Shown piece by piece: positions 1 to 8,431 of a stretch of DNA of 37,391 nucleotides (within the stretch, counting starts at the first letter, position 1; every line of letters starts with the position of its first letter). The translations under genes and the position numbers were made by a program. The notes under the pieces are model-generated. The model was not told where the DNA came from. It saw only the letters and a list, made by a program, of their open reading frames with translations, and searched no databases. This DNA comes from Pseudomonas sp. K2I15. Lineage in GTDB: Bacteria > Pseudomonadota > Gammaproteobacteria > Pseudomonadales > Pseudomonadaceae. The DNA is taken from NCBI RefSeq assembly GCF_002204795.1, contig NZ_NIXO01000059.1:1-37391 (forward strand). Reading direction: 5' to 3'.

Positions 1-8
1 TCATGTCC

Positions 9-89
9 AGAGCGGAGAGGTGAGTGGCAGCATGGGCTCCCACACGTGCTTTAAGCACTCCGGGCATTCAGCTTGCCACTCACCGCTCT
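9..89. repeat. Nested imperfect hairpin
   Basis: Arms GGTGAGTGGCA (19-29) and TGCCACTCACC (74-84) are perfect complements. They are extended outward by AGAGCG (9-14) with CGCTCT (84-89), leaving a small bulge. A smaller hairpin, GTGCTT-T-AAGCAC (46-58), sits in the loop. No reading frame here looks coding. It may be a repetitive palindrome or part of a terminator for a gene off the left edge. I cannot tell which. Confidence 0.5.
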
Positions 90-105
90 CACCCTCAGCT
101 TAATC

Positions 106-213
106 CCGGATCAAGACACAAGCGGGCTTGCTCGCGAAGGTCGTTAACGATGACGTGGGCATCCTGATTCAACGCGGCGCCCTCAGGTTTTTCGCGAGCA
201 AGCCCGCTCCCAC
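106..213. repeat. REP pair (BIME-like inverted repeat)
   Basis: AGCGGGCTTGCTCGCGAA (121-138) and its exact reverse complement (191-208) form 18-bp arms around a 52-nt centre, followed by CCCACA. This is the Pseudomonas REP core. The 33 bases from 106 to 138 (CCGGATCAAGACACAAG... onward) recur identically at 31818-31850, so the copy boundary extends beyond the palindrome. Confidence 0.85.
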
Positions 214-239
214 AGAAAAGCAGTTCTGCTTTCGCTCTG

Positions 240-564
240 GACCTTGCCCTTGCTTCTAACACTCAAGCCGGCCGGTAGGCCGCTGTGCTTTTGCTGTTGA
301 TCTTGATCTTGATCTGACTGCCCCATTCAGCCCGAGGCCGAACGTAGGTATTGAGGAGCGGGTAAACCGGCAGGACGCCGGTTTAGCCGCGACGGGCCAG
401 GGACGGGCCGTCGCGGCGGCCCGCGGAGCAATGCCGGAGTGAGGGCACGCCGAGCCTAAGCGAGGCGCCGACAGGCGGGGCAGAGCGTTTTGGTTACTTT
501 GCCGCTTTTGCAAAGTGACTCGCTGTAAGAGCGAAACCGTAGGAAGCCGTTACCTAAATAACGG
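240..564. repeat. Structured non-coding repeat-like element with tandem hairpins
   Basis: This stretch without a gene holds a TTGATC triplet repeat (about 297-315) and a series of perfect short inverted repeats: TAAACCGGC/GCCGGTTTA (363-371 with 377-385), CCGCGACGG/CCGTCGCGG (387-395 with 408-416), ACTTTGC/GCAAAGT (496-502 with 510-516), TCGCT/AGCGA (520-524 with 530-534) and CCGTTA/TAACGG (547-552 with 559-564). The wording TTTTGGTTACTTTG...GTAAGAGCGAAAC resembles sequence I recall as dispersed in P. fluorescens genomes. That is memory, not a search. A frame of about 85 codons on the minus strand (256-513) is arginine/serine/alanine-rich, has no recognisable domain and is probably not a gene. 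The last hairpin lies just beyond the hptB stop but has no T-run. Confidence 0.55.
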
Positions 565-581
565 ATATACACCCAAAGGCG

Positions 582-929
582 TCAGAGCCCAAACCGCCCC
601 CGCTCATGCTCATACAACGGCCGCACCAGCGCGAATTCATGGTCAATCTCATCCACCAACTGCCCCAAATCCGCAACCACAGGCTTGGCCGACTTATCCT
701 CAAGCAACTGACAAAGCTCAGCCAACCGCACCGCCCCAAGGTTACCGCTACTCCCCTTAAAGCTATGCGCAATCCGCCCCAGAGCCTTGGCATCATCCCG
801 AGCCCGGCGCAGCGCCTCTACCCGCTTTTGCGAGTCATCGAGAAAAGTGTCGAGCAGCTTCGGATACTCGCCCTCCATGACCTCCTGCAAGCCAGTCAGC
901 ACATCGGGGTCCAGATGAATCTCTGCCAC
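582..929 (-). CDS. hptB: HptB-type histidine phosphotransfer protein
   Basis: A single-domain Hpt protein of 115 residues. The phosphoacceptor is His55 in HSFKGSSGNLGA, a canonical Hpt motif. In P. aeruginosa HptB receives phosphate from hybrid sensor kinases and passes it to the receiver of HsbR, which controls the anti-sigma-antagonist HsbA and so swarming and biofilm formation. The same trio is adjacent here. The start is GTG at 929, supported by GGAG seven bases upstream. No ATG gives a better start. It lies 30 bases downstream of hsbR and is the last gene of the leftward flagellar run before the repeats. The assignment rests on the motif plus neighbours and is firm. Confidence 0.9.
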   Translation of the reverse strand: MAEIHLDPDVLTGLQEVMEGEYPKLLDTFLDDSQKRVEALRRARDDAKALGRIAHSFKGSSGNLGAVRLAELCQLLEDKSAKPVVADLGQLVDEIDHEFALVRPLYEHERGRFGL

Positions 930-959
930 TTGTTCGCTCCTTGATCAAGAATCGGCGGA

Positions 960-2678
960 TTATGCCAGAGCCTTCCATGAAAACTCCACGCACACACACC
1001 GCCCTCCGTCAGACCAGCCTACCTCGCTGCTCAACTGCCGCACCAGGCTCAACCCCCGACCAGACAGACGGTCAACATCCAGCGGCCGGGCCAACTCCTT
1101 CTCCACGTCAAACCCCAGCCCACTGTCCTCGATCCGCAAGGTCAGACAACCACCCTCCCCGGTCGGCACCACATTCAAATGCACCCGCACATACCCGCTG
1201 TTCAACTGCGCCAGCCGCTCATTGCGCTCACGGTAATAGGCAGCAAACCCCAGGGCATCACGTTTGAGCCGCGAATCCAGCCCCAATACGCCATGCTCCA
1301 GGGCATTGGAATACAACTCCGCCATCACGCTGTACAACGCCCCGCTTTGCTCGCGCAGCCCATGAATCTCCAACAGCAGTTGCAGCAAATACGGCAAAGG
1401 GTTGTAGGACTTGAGCGTCTCGGCACGAAACTCAAAGCTGACCGACCAATCCAGCGGCGACGACTGGCCGCTGTCGGAATACACCACCGACGGCGAACGC
1501 AACACCTCGCCCGCCTGCAGGCTGATCTCCACCATGCTGATGTCATCGCGCACCTCGCCGCGAAAACCCGCCAGGGCCTGCTCGATCTCCTCGAACAACC
1601 GATCCGGCTCGCGGTTGGCCGCAAACACCTGCTGCAAACGCTCAGCACCAAACAGTTGCTCGTGGGCGTCAGCAGTATCCAGTACGCCATCCGACAGCAG
1701 AAACACCCGGTCGCCCAACGCCATCGGCCAGACTTCAGTGCGATCATCAAACGCCTCGGCCGCCAGCACGCCCAACGGCAGATGCCGCGACACCAGCGGC
1801 GTGCGCTTGCCGGTGGCGATTTCATGCACATAGCCTTCGGGCATGCCGCCGTTCCACACCTCCACCGCCCGCCGCTGGGCACTGAGGCACAGCAAGGTGG
1901 CGCAACAGAACATGTCCACCGGCAGGATGCGCTTGAGCTTGGCGTTCATCTCCCGCAACGTCTGCGCCAGGCCGTAGCCCTTGGCGGTCATGCCGTAGAA
2001 CACTTCGGCCAGCGGCATCGCGCCGACGGCCGCCGGCAAACCATGGCCGGTAAAATCCCCCAGCAGCACATGCATATCACCCGACGGCGTGTAGGCCGCC
2101 AACAGCAGGTCGCCGTTGAACAGCGCGTAGGGCGATTGCACGTAGCGAATATTTGGCGCGGCATTGATGCAGCCAGAATGCGCGACCTTGTCGAACACCG
2201 CCTTGGCCACCCGTTGCTCCTGCAGCAGGTAGTCGTGGTGCCGGGCGATCAGGTCGCGCTGCTGCAACACCGTGGCCTGCAGCCGGCGCAGGCGGTCCAT
2301 GGCGTTGATCTTCGCCGCGAGGATCACCTGGTTATAGGGTTTGGCCAGGAAGTCGTCACCGCCGGCATCCAGGCATTGGGCCAGGGCTTCGCTCTCGCGC
2401 AGGGAGGTGAGAAAGATGATCGGCACCAGCGCCTCCCCCGCCAGCTGTTTGATCTGCCGGGCTGCCTCAAAGCCGTCCATTACCGGCATCAGCGCGTCCA
2501 TCAATACCAACTGCGGCCGCTCGCGGGTGAACACTTGCACCGCTTCTTCGCCGTTGCTGGCAGTGATCACCTGGTGGCCCTGGCGGCGCACGATGGTCGA
2601 CAGCAACAGCAGGTCGGCGGCGCTGTCTTCGGCGATCAATACCGTCAGCGCTTCGAGCACCGGGGCCAGGACGCTCAA
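960..2678 (-). CDS. hsbR: HsbR: receiver / PP2C phosphatase / HATPase kinase fusion
   Basis: 572 residues in three domains. A receiver spans about 10-130 (phosphoacceptor Asp61 in LVLMDALMPVMDG, Lys113). A SpoIIE-like PP2C phosphatase spans about 165-386 (GDFTGHG at 208-214, LLSDG, and DDISMVEI near the end). A C-terminal serine-kinase-type HATPase spans about 415-568 (ELYSNALEHG N-box, EDSGLGF, SGRGLSLV). In P. aeruginosa the homologue acts on HsbA as kinase or phosphatase according to phosphorylation by HptB. The only reasonable start is TTG at 2678, whose TTGA overlaps the hsbA stop TGA (2675-2677), implying translational coupling. A rare start may keep this enzyme below its substrate in amount, which is inference. 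Confidence 0.92.
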   Translation of the reverse strand: MSVLAPVLEALTVLIAEDSAADLLLLSTIVRRQGHQVITASNGEEAVQVFTRERPQLVLMDALMPVMDGFEAARQIKQLAGEALVPIIFLTSLRESEALAQCLDAGGDDFLAKPYNQVILAAKINAMDRLRRLQATVLQQRDLIARHHDYLLQEQRVAKAVFDKVAHSGCINAAPNIRYVQSPYALFNGDLLLAAYTPSGDMHVLLGDFTGHGLPAAVGAMPLAEVFYGMTAKGYGLAQTLREMNAKLKRILPVDMFCCATLLCLSAQRRAVEVWNGGMPEGYVHEIATGKRTPLVSRHLPLGVLAAEAFDDRTEVWPMALGDRVFLLSDGVLDTADAHEQLFGAERLQQVFAANREPDRLFEEIEQALAGFRGEVRDDISMVEISLQAGEVLRSPSVVYSDSGQSSPLDWSVSFEFRAETLKSYNPLPYLLQLLLEIHGLREQSGALYSVMAELYSNALEHGVLGLDSRLKRDALGFAAYYRERNERLAQLNSGYVRVHLNVVPTGEGGCLTLRIEDSGLGFDVEKELARPLDVDRLSGRGLSLVRQLSSEVGWSDGGRCVCVEFSWKALA

Positions 2679-2980
2679 GTGAGGTCGAACAATTTGTCGA
2701 AGTTGGAGATGGCGAGGATCTTGCGCACATCGGAGTTGCTGTTGATCACCTGAACCTCGGCATTGTCGCCACCGGCGTGGTCACGCAATAGCAGGAGCAT
2801 GCCCAGGGCCGAGCTGTCCATGTAGGTGGTTTCCTTCAAGTCCACCACATAGATCTCGGGCACCTTGTAGAACTTCTCGTAAGCTTCACGAAAATCCTGG
2901 TGACTACCGAAGTCGAATCGCCCCTTGATAGTGATCGTCGCTTTTTTCCCATCCAGGGATACTTCAGATTTGACTGACAT
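2675..2980 (-). CDS. hsbA: HsbA: STAS-domain anti-sigma factor antagonist
   Basis: 101 residues making a single STAS domain. The phosphorylatable serine is Ser56 in TTYMDSSALG, the same position reported for P. aeruginosa HsbA. In that species unphosphorylated HsbA binds the anti-sigma factor FlgM and frees FliA for motility genes, while phosphorylated HsbA engages the diguanylate cyclase HsbD. AAGGAA lies eight bases before the ATG. It is first of the hsbA-hsbR-hptB set, 73 bases downstream of fliJ, and its stop overlaps the hsbR start. I see no convincing promoter in the 73-base gap, so transcription may continue from the fli operon. Confidence 0.92.
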   Translation of the reverse strand: MSVKSEVSLDGKKATITIKGRFDFGSHQDFREAYEKFYKVPEIYVVDLKETTYMDSSALGMLLLLRDHAGGDNAEVQVINSNSDVRKILAISNFDKLFDLT

Positions 2981-3053
2981 ACGACTGCTTCCTTGTCATT
3001 GGCAATGTGCAACAAGGTTTAGCAGGTGATGGGGCAGTGGGCAACTCGCAACG

Positions 3054-3503
3054 TCAATACGGGCTCTGACGCGGCAAGCGCTGGGACAGCTCATCGAGCA
3101 ACTTCTGCTCGCGCCTGTCTTCCAGCGCACGGGCTTCGTCGATGTAGCGCTGCACCAGTTTGCGCAGGCCTTCGACCCGGGCGTAGGCCTGTTGCCAACT
3201 GTCGCGGGCCTTGTCGACGTTGGCCTGGTGCCAGGCCAGGCTTTGGCGCTGCTGGCCAACGGCGGTCTCAAGCTGGTTGAGAAAGCCCTGGTAACCCATC
3301 AGCCACTGCCCGGAGACGCCCTTGCTGCCACGGTCGATCCACTGTTGCTGATACTCGCCGCGAAAACGCTCCAGGTCACCCAGTTTGCTTTCTGCCAGGC
3401 GAACCTGACCCTGGAAGTAACCCAAGCGCTGGACGGCGGTTTTTTCAGCTTTTTCAGCCATGTCCACCACCGGGGCAAGGCGTGCGGCGCGGGTATTGGC
3501 CAT
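3054..3503 (-). CDS. fliJ: FliJ flagellar export chaperone / ATPase stalk
   Basis: 149 residues, charged and strongly helical throughout, with few prolines. It fits the antiparallel coiled coil of FliJ, which inserts into the FliI hexamer like the gamma subunit of F1-ATPase and helps couple ATPase activity to the export gate. FliJ families are poorly conserved in sequence, so the call rests on length, coiled-coil character and position directly after fliI. The ATG at 3503 lies three bases beyond the fliI stop, with a weak GGCGGA site overlapping the end of fliI. Confidence 0.9.
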   Translation of the reverse strand: MANTRAARLAPVVDMAEKAEKTAVQRLGYFQGQVRLAESKLGDLERFRGEYQQQWIDRGSKGVSGQWLMGYQGFLNQLETAVGQQRQSLAWHQANVDKARDSWQQAYARVEGLRKLVQRYIDEARALEDRREQKLLDELSQRLPRQSPY

Positions 3504-3506
3504 GGC

Positions 3507-4865
3507 TTATCCGCCTGGCGCCGGTGCGAAGATGGTGCCCAGGTACGCCTCGCTTTCACCCATGCCGATCTTGTCGTTGAGGCCCTGGCGCAGGTAGGTC
3601 ACCAGTTGCGGTTGCAGGGCAATCGCCAGGTCGGTCTCGCGATCACCGCCGGCCACGTAGGCGCCGACGCTGATCAGGTCGCGGCTCTGTTGATAGCGCG
3701 ACCACAGTTGCTTGAACTGCTGCGCCCGCATCATGTGCTCAGGCGTGACCACCGACGGCATCACCCGGCTGATGGAAGCTTCGATGTCGATGGCCGGGTA
3801 GTGCCCTTCCTCGGCCAACCGCCGGGACAGCACGATGTGCCCGTCGAGCACGCCCCGCGCCGAGTCGGCAATCGGGTCCTGCTGGTCATCGCCTTCGGAA
3901 AGCACGGTGTAGAACGCGGTGATCGAACCCCCACCGGCCTCGGCATTACCGGCGCGCTCCACCAGCTTGGGCAGCTTGGCAAACACCGACGGCGGATAGC
4001 CCTTGGTGGCCGGCGGCTCGCCGATGGCCAGGGCAATTTCCCGCTGGGCCTGGGCGAAACGGGTCAGGGAGTCCATCAGCAACAGGACGTTCTTGCCCTT
4101 GTCGCGAAAATATTCGGCGATGCGCGTGCAATACATCGCGGCCCGCAGGCGCATCAGCGGCGCGTCATCCGCCGGTGAAGCGACCACGACCGAACGCTTG
4201 AGGCCTTCTTCACCAAGGCTGTGCTCGATGAATTCCTTCACCTCGCGGCCCCGCTCGCCGATCAGCCCGACCACGATGATGTCGGCCTCGGTGAAGCGCG
4301 TCATCATGCCCAGCAGCACCGACTTACCGACGCCGGTACCGGCGAATAGGCCCAGGCGCTGGCCGCGGCCCACCGTCAATAAACCGTTGATACTGCGAAT
4401 GCCCACGTCCAGCGGCACGCTGATGGGGTTGCGCTTGAGCGGGTTGATGGTGGGGCCGTCCATGGGCACCCAGTCTTCGGCCTTCATCCCGCCCTTGCCG
4501 TCGAGGGCGCGGCCGGCGCCATCGAGCACGCGGCCGAGCATGCTCATGCCCATGGGCAGGCGGCCGGTGTCGGCCAGTGGCACCACGCGGGCGCCGGGGG
4601 CAATGCCGGCAACGCTGCCGACGGGCATCAGGAATACTTTGCTGCCAGAGAAGCCCATCACTTCGGCTTCGACCTGCACCGGGTGGTAGCTGTCGTCGTT
4701 GATCACCATGCAGCGGCTGCCCATGGCGGCGCGCAAGCCTTCGGCTTCCAGGGTCAGGCCGACCATGCGCAGCAGGCGGCCCTCCAGGATCGGCTGGCCC
4801 GGCAACTCGGTGGCTTCGGCATAGCCACCCAGGCGCTTGGCGAAGCTGGTGCGATCAAGGCGCAT
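3507..4865 (-). CDS. fliI: FliI flagellum-specific export ATPase
   Basis: 452 residues, normal for FliI. The F1-type ATPase fold is marked by Walker A at 175-182 (GTGVGKS), GERGREVKEF at 203-212 and Walker B LLLMDSLTRF at 261-270. It energises export of rod, hook and filament subunits at the base of the flagellum with FliH and FliJ. The start overlaps the end of fliH by 11 bases and the stop lies just before fliJ, so translation of the three is likely coupled. Confidence 0.97.
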   Translation of the reverse strand: MRLDRTSFAKRLGGYAEATELPGQPILEGRLLRMVGLTLEAEGLRAAMGSRCMVINDDSYHPVQVEAEVMGFSGSKVFLMPVGSVAGIAPGARVVPLADTGRLPMGMSMLGRVLDGAGRALDGKGGMKAEDWVPMDGPTINPLKRNPISVPLDVGIRSINGLLTVGRGQRLGLFAGTGVGKSVLLGMMTRFTEADIIVVGLIGERGREVKEFIEHSLGEEGLKRSVVVASPADDAPLMRLRAAMYCTRIAEYFRDKGKNVLLLMDSLTRFAQAQREIALAIGEPPATKGYPPSVFAKLPKLVERAGNAEAGGGSITAFYTVLSEGDDQQDPIADSARGVLDGHIVLSRRLAEEGHYPAIDIEASISRVMPSVVTPEHMMRAQQFKQLWSRYQQSRDLISVGAYVAGGDRETDLAIALQPQLVTYLRQGLNDKIGMGESEAYLGTIFAPAPGG

Positions 4866-5619
4866 CGGGGGTGTCCAGCTCGACGCTCAAGTCCGGCTCT
4901 GCAGGGTGCAGCGCCTGCTCGTGCAACTGGTCAAACAGCTTGGCCATGATCTGGCTGATACGCGTCTCTACCGTGGCGTCGATGCGGCTGTGTTCGGTCT
5001 CCACCCGGCAACCACCGGGCAGCAGCGCGACGTCTTCGACGATGCGCCAGGTTTCTTCATGGCGCTCGCGCAGGGCTTTGACTTGTTCAAAATCCTGCGG
5101 GTTGATGTACAGCCGCACATTGCCGACGCCCAGGGGCAGCAGCTTGAGGGCTTCGCGCATCACGCTTTCGATTTGCGTGGAGTCCAGGGCCAGCTCGCGC
5201 TGAATCACCTGGCGGGTGATGTGCTCCACCAGGCCGACCATGGCTTTTTCGATTTGTGAGTCCTGCTCGGCGATAGGCTCGAACAGGCTGCCCATCAGGG
5301 TTTCCAGGCTGGCGAGCTTGACGCTCAGCGCCGCCTCGGCTTCCTGGCGGACCTTGAGCGTGGTGCTGCGAAAACCGTCTTTCTCGCCAGTGGAAAAGCC
5401 TTCGTTGTAGGCTTCCTGGCGAATGCTTTCGAGCTCTTCCAGGGTCAGTGGCTGGACTTCTTCCAGCGGCACTTCTTCCATCTCGGCAGGGGTTTCCTCT
5501 ACCGGTTCGGGCTCGGGCTCCGGGCGATGCGGGTCGAAACTGGGCAGCGACCAGACGTCGAACCCTCCGACGTCCCGTGCGCGAATCAGATCGCTGGGCG
5601 TCTCATCTTTGTTCGACAT
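4855..5619 (-). CDS. fliH: FliH negative regulator of the export ATPase
   Basis: 254 residues. An N-terminal acidic, proline/glutamate-rich stretch (about 29-60, PEPEPEPVEETPAEMEEV) leads into a long helical region and a C-terminal FliH/HrpE/V-ATPase-E-type domain (VGLVEHITRQVIQRELALD...). FliH dimers bind FliI and dock it at the C ring through FliN. The proline/glutamate-rich segment is longer than in enterobacterial FliH and is probably a flexible linker. Ten bases separate it from fliG upstream, and fliI overlaps its 3' end. Confidence 0.95.
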   Translation of the reverse strand: MSNKDETPSDLIRARDVGGFDVWSLPSFDPHRPEPEPEPVEETPAEMEEVPLEEVQPLTLEELESIRQEAYNEGFSTGEKDGFRSTTLKVRQEAEAALSVKLASLETLMGSLFEPIAEQDSQIEKAMVGLVEHITRQVIQRELALDSTQIESVMREALKLLPLGVGNVRLYINPQDFEQVKALRERHEETWRIVEDVALLPGGCRVETEHSRIDATVETRISQIMAKLFDQLHEQALHPAEPDLSVELDTPDAP

Positions 5620-5629
5620 GCGCGGCGCC

Positions 5630-6649
5630 TTAAATCATTTCTTCGCCGCCCTTCCCACCGAGAACGATTTCTCCGGCTTCGGCCATACGGCGGGCAATGG
5701 TGAGGATCTCTTTCTGCGCAGTTTCCACGTCGCTGACGCGCACCGGGCCCTTGGCCTCGAGGTCGTCGCGCAACAGTTCGGAAGCCCGCTTGGACATGTT
5801 CTTGAAGATCTTTTCCTTGACGCCTTCATCCGAGCCTTTGAGGGCCAGTACCAGCACGTCGGAGGACACTTCGCGCAGCAACGCCTGGATGCCACGGTCG
5901 TCGACATCGGAGAGGTTGTTGAACACGAACATGAGGTCTTCGATCTGCCCCGACAGGGTGTCGTCGATCTCGCGGATCGAGTCCATCAACTGGCCTTCCA
6001 CCGAGCTGTCGAGGAAGTTCATGATGTCGGCCGCACGCTTGATGCCACCCAGGGTGGTACGCGAAGCATTGGAATTGCCCGAGAACTGCTTCTCGAGAAT
6101 CGTGTTCAATTCTTTCAGGGCCGCCGGCTGCACGGTGTTCAGCGACGAGACGCGCAGGATGATATCCAGGCGCACCTTGTGGTCGAAATGGCCGAGCACT
6201 TCACCGGCCTGGTCGGGGTCGAGATACGCCACCACGATCGCCTGGATCTGCGGGTGTTCGTAGCGGATCACGTCGGCTACGGCGCGCGGCTCCATCCATT
6301 TGAGGCTGTCGAGGCCACTGGTATTGCCACCCAGCAGGATGCGGTCGATCAGGCCGTTGGCCTTGTCTTCGCCCAGGGCCGAGGTGAGCATCTTGCGGAT
6401 GTAGCTGTCGGAGCCGACGCCCAGGCTGGTCTGGTCGCCGACGATCTCGACGAACTCGCTCATCACCTGCTCGACTTGCTCACGGTGCACATTGCGCATT
6501 TGCGCCATGGCCACGCCCACGCGCTGAACCTCTTTGGGGCCCATGTGGCGCAGCACTTGGGCGGCGTCGGTTTCCCCAAGGGACAGCAACAGCACGGCGG
6601 CTTTGTCGACCCGGGAGAGTTTGGCTACAGCGACTCGAGCATCACTCAT
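5630..6649 (-). CDS. fliG: FliG flagellar motor switch protein
   Basis: 339 residues. The armadillo-like middle domain carries the EHPQ motif at 131-134, which contacts FliM. The C-terminal domain holds the charged torque helix (LKGSDEGVKEKIFKNMSKRA..., about 275-305) that interacts with the stator MotA. The N-terminal domain (LSRVDKAAVLLLSLGE) binds FliF at the MS ring. The ATG at 6649 overlaps the fliF stop by eight bases, matching the tight coupling of MS-ring and C-ring synthesis in other bacteria. Confidence 0.97.
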   Translation of the reverse strand: MSDARVAVAKLSRVDKAAVLLLSLGETDAAQVLRHMGPKEVQRVGVAMAQMRNVHREQVEQVMSEFVEIVGDQTSLGVGSDSYIRKMLTSALGEDKANGLIDRILLGGNTSGLDSLKWMEPRAVADVIRYEHPQIQAIVVAYLDPDQAGEVLGHFDHKVRLDIILRVSSLNTVQPAALKELNTILEKQFSGNSNASRTTLGGIKRAADIMNFLDSSVEGQLMDSIREIDDTLSGQIEDLMFVFNNLSDVDDRGIQALLREVSSDVLVLALKGSDEGVKEKIFKNMSKRASELLRDDLEAKGPVRVSDVETAQKEILTIARRMAEAGEIVLGGKGGEEMI

Positions 6650-8417
6650 CTGCGTTAATCCACTCTTTCACGACCTGGGCCACACGACCCGGGTCTTCGG
6701 CCACCAGGCTCTTGATTGCGTTCAACTGAGCGTCATAACCCTCGCTCGGGCTGGGCAACAGAATGCTTTGCGGGCCACCGAGGCTCACGCGGTCGTTGGC
6801 CAGTTCGCCATCCAGGCCGCCCATGCCACCCAACTCGACGTCGCCACCGGCCAGGGCCAGTTGTTTTTTACCGTGACCGGTGATGTTGTTGAGCACCGGA
6901 CGCAGCACGCCGAACACCAGCACCAGGATAAACAGCACACCCAGCACTTGCTTGACGATGTCCCAGAACCACGGCTGAGTATAGAACGCAGCCTCGGCGA
7001 TGACTTCGCCACGCTCGGCGGAGAACGGCATGTTGATCACGCTGACGCTGTCGCCACGGCTGGCATCGAAGCCCACCGCGTCCTGCACCAGGCGAGTGAA
7101 GCGCGTCAATTCATCGGCGCTCCACGGGGCACGGGTGACGGCGCCGTCTGCAGCGTTGATCTTGACCTGGTCATCGACCACGACCGACACCGACAGGCGA
7201 TTGATCCGGCCCTGTTGCTGCTTGGTGTGGCTGATGGAGCGGTCAAGCTCGAAGTTCTTGGTGGACTGGTTGCGCTTGTCGGCCGGGTATGGCGCGAGCA
7301 TTGGCTGGCCGGTGGCCGGGTCCATGATCTGCTGGCCGTTGGCGTCAAGCAGCGGCTGACCTGCTGCAATCGCGCCGGCCGAGGCGGCTGCGCCACCGGT
7401 GGTTTGTGGCGCCGAGGCCGGGGCCGGTGGCTGGTTGCTCAGGGCACCCGGGACACCTTGCGGGCCATTGCTGGCAGTACGTTGTTCGCTGGTCGACTGC
7501 TCGCTGCGCAGGGCCGGCTGGTCCGGGTTGAACTGCTCGGAGGTCGATTCGACCGCGCTGAAATCCACGTCGGCCGACACTTCAGCCTTGTAGCGATCGT
7601 TGCCCAACACCGGTTGCAGGATGTTGTGCACGCGCTGGGTCAGCATGCTTTCCATGCGACGGCTGTAGTCGAACTGCTTGCCGGCCATGGTCAGCGAGGA
7701 GTTTTCCGCGAGGTCCGACAGCAGGTTGCCCTTCTGGTCGACCACGGTGATTTGCGACTTGCTCAATTCGGGAACGCTGGTGGCCACCAGGTTGATGATC
7801 GCCAGCACCTGGCCAGGCTCCAGGGAGCGGCCGGAAAACAGTTCTACCAGTACCGAGGCGCTGGGCTTGCGCTCATCGCGCACAAACACCGAGCTTTTCG
7901 GAATCGCCAGGTGCACACGGGCACCCTTGACGTTGTTCAACGCGGAGATGGTGCGCGCCAGTTCGCCTTCCAGGCCACGACGGTAGCGGGTGGCTTCCAT
8001 GAACTGGCTGGTGCCCAGGCCCTGGTCCTTGTCGAGGATTTCAAAGCCGATATTGGCGTCGGAGGGGGTCACACCGGCCGCAGCCAGTTTCATCCGTGCA
8101 CGGGCCACATCGTCAGCCTTGACCAACAGGGCGCCGGAATTCGGTTCGACGGTGTAGGCAATGTCTGCCGCCGCCAGGGTTTCCATGATCTGTTTGGAGT
8201 CCATGCCCGCCAGGCTGCCGTACAGCGGGCGGTAATCCGGTTGCTGGGACCACAGCACCACGGCAAAACCAATCGCCACGCTGGCAGCCAGGCCGACCAT
8301 CAGGCCCACCTGACGCAGCATGGTCATCTCGGAGAGGTTTTCCAGGAACGACAGCCCGAAGAGCGGCGGCTTGCCGTCTGCCTTGGCGGGTGCGTTATCC
8401 ACGACTGCTTCTGCCAT
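6642..8417 (-). CDS. fliF: FliF flagellar MS-ring protein
   Basis: 591 residues. There are two transmembrane segments, at about 38-56 (VGLMVGLAASVAIGFAVVLW) and about 485-510 (VLGVLFILVLVFGVLRPVL). Between them lie the periplasmic ring-building motifs (YRRGLEGELARTI, ARVHLAIPKSSVFVRD) and a long glutamine/alanine/proline-rich loop. The cytoplasmic C-terminus (LVAEDPGRVAQVVKEWI) is the FliG-binding peptide. It forms the inner-membrane base on which rod, export gate and C ring assemble. It starts 14 bases after the fliE stop. Confidence 0.97.
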   Translation of the reverse strand: MAEAVVDNAPAKADGKPPLFGLSFLENLSEMTMLRQVGLMVGLAASVAIGFAVVLWSQQPDYRPLYGSLAGMDSKQIMETLAAADIAYTVEPNSGALLVKADDVARARMKLAAAGVTPSDANIGFEILDKDQGLGTSQFMEATRYRRGLEGELARTISALNNVKGARVHLAIPKSSVFVRDERKPSASVLVELFSGRSLEPGQVLAIINLVATSVPELSKSQITVVDQKGNLLSDLAENSSLTMAGKQFDYSRRMESMLTQRVHNILQPVLGNDRYKAEVSADVDFSAVESTSEQFNPDQPALRSEQSTSEQRTASNGPQGVPGALSNQPPAPASAPQTTGGAAASAGAIAAGQPLLDANGQQIMDPATGQPMLAPYPADKRNQSTKNFELDRSISHTKQQQGRINRLSVSVVVDDQVKINAADGAVTRAPWSADELTRFTRLVQDAVGFDASRGDSVSVINMPFSAERGEVIAEAAFYTQPWFWDIVKQVLGVLFILVLVFGVLRPVLNNITGHGKKQLALAGGDVELGGMGGLDGELANDRVSLGGPQSILLPSPSEGYDAQLNAIKSLVAEDPGRVAQVVKEWINADE

Positions 8418-8431
8418 GACTCAAATCGTCC

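Noticed and set aside
2..4. Minus-strand ATG at the window edge as start of the next gene (fliK would be expected)
   Set aside because: Only the start codon would be in the window and no clear Shine-Dalgarno precedes it.
256..513. Minus-strand open frame of 85 codons in the repeat region
   Set aside because: Composition is Arg/Ser/Ala/Pro-rich, there is no ribosome site or domain, and it lies across the tandem hairpins. It is likely a by-product of high G+C.
1179..2753. Very long plus-strand frames opposite hsbR, fliF (6534-8435), fliC (15535-17460), flgL (18951-20540) and flgK (20852-22537)
   Set aside because: All lie fully antisense to well-supported genes, are His/Gln/Arg or Ser/Gly-rich, and lack domains and ribosome sites. 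Codon bias of the high-G+C sense strand explains them.
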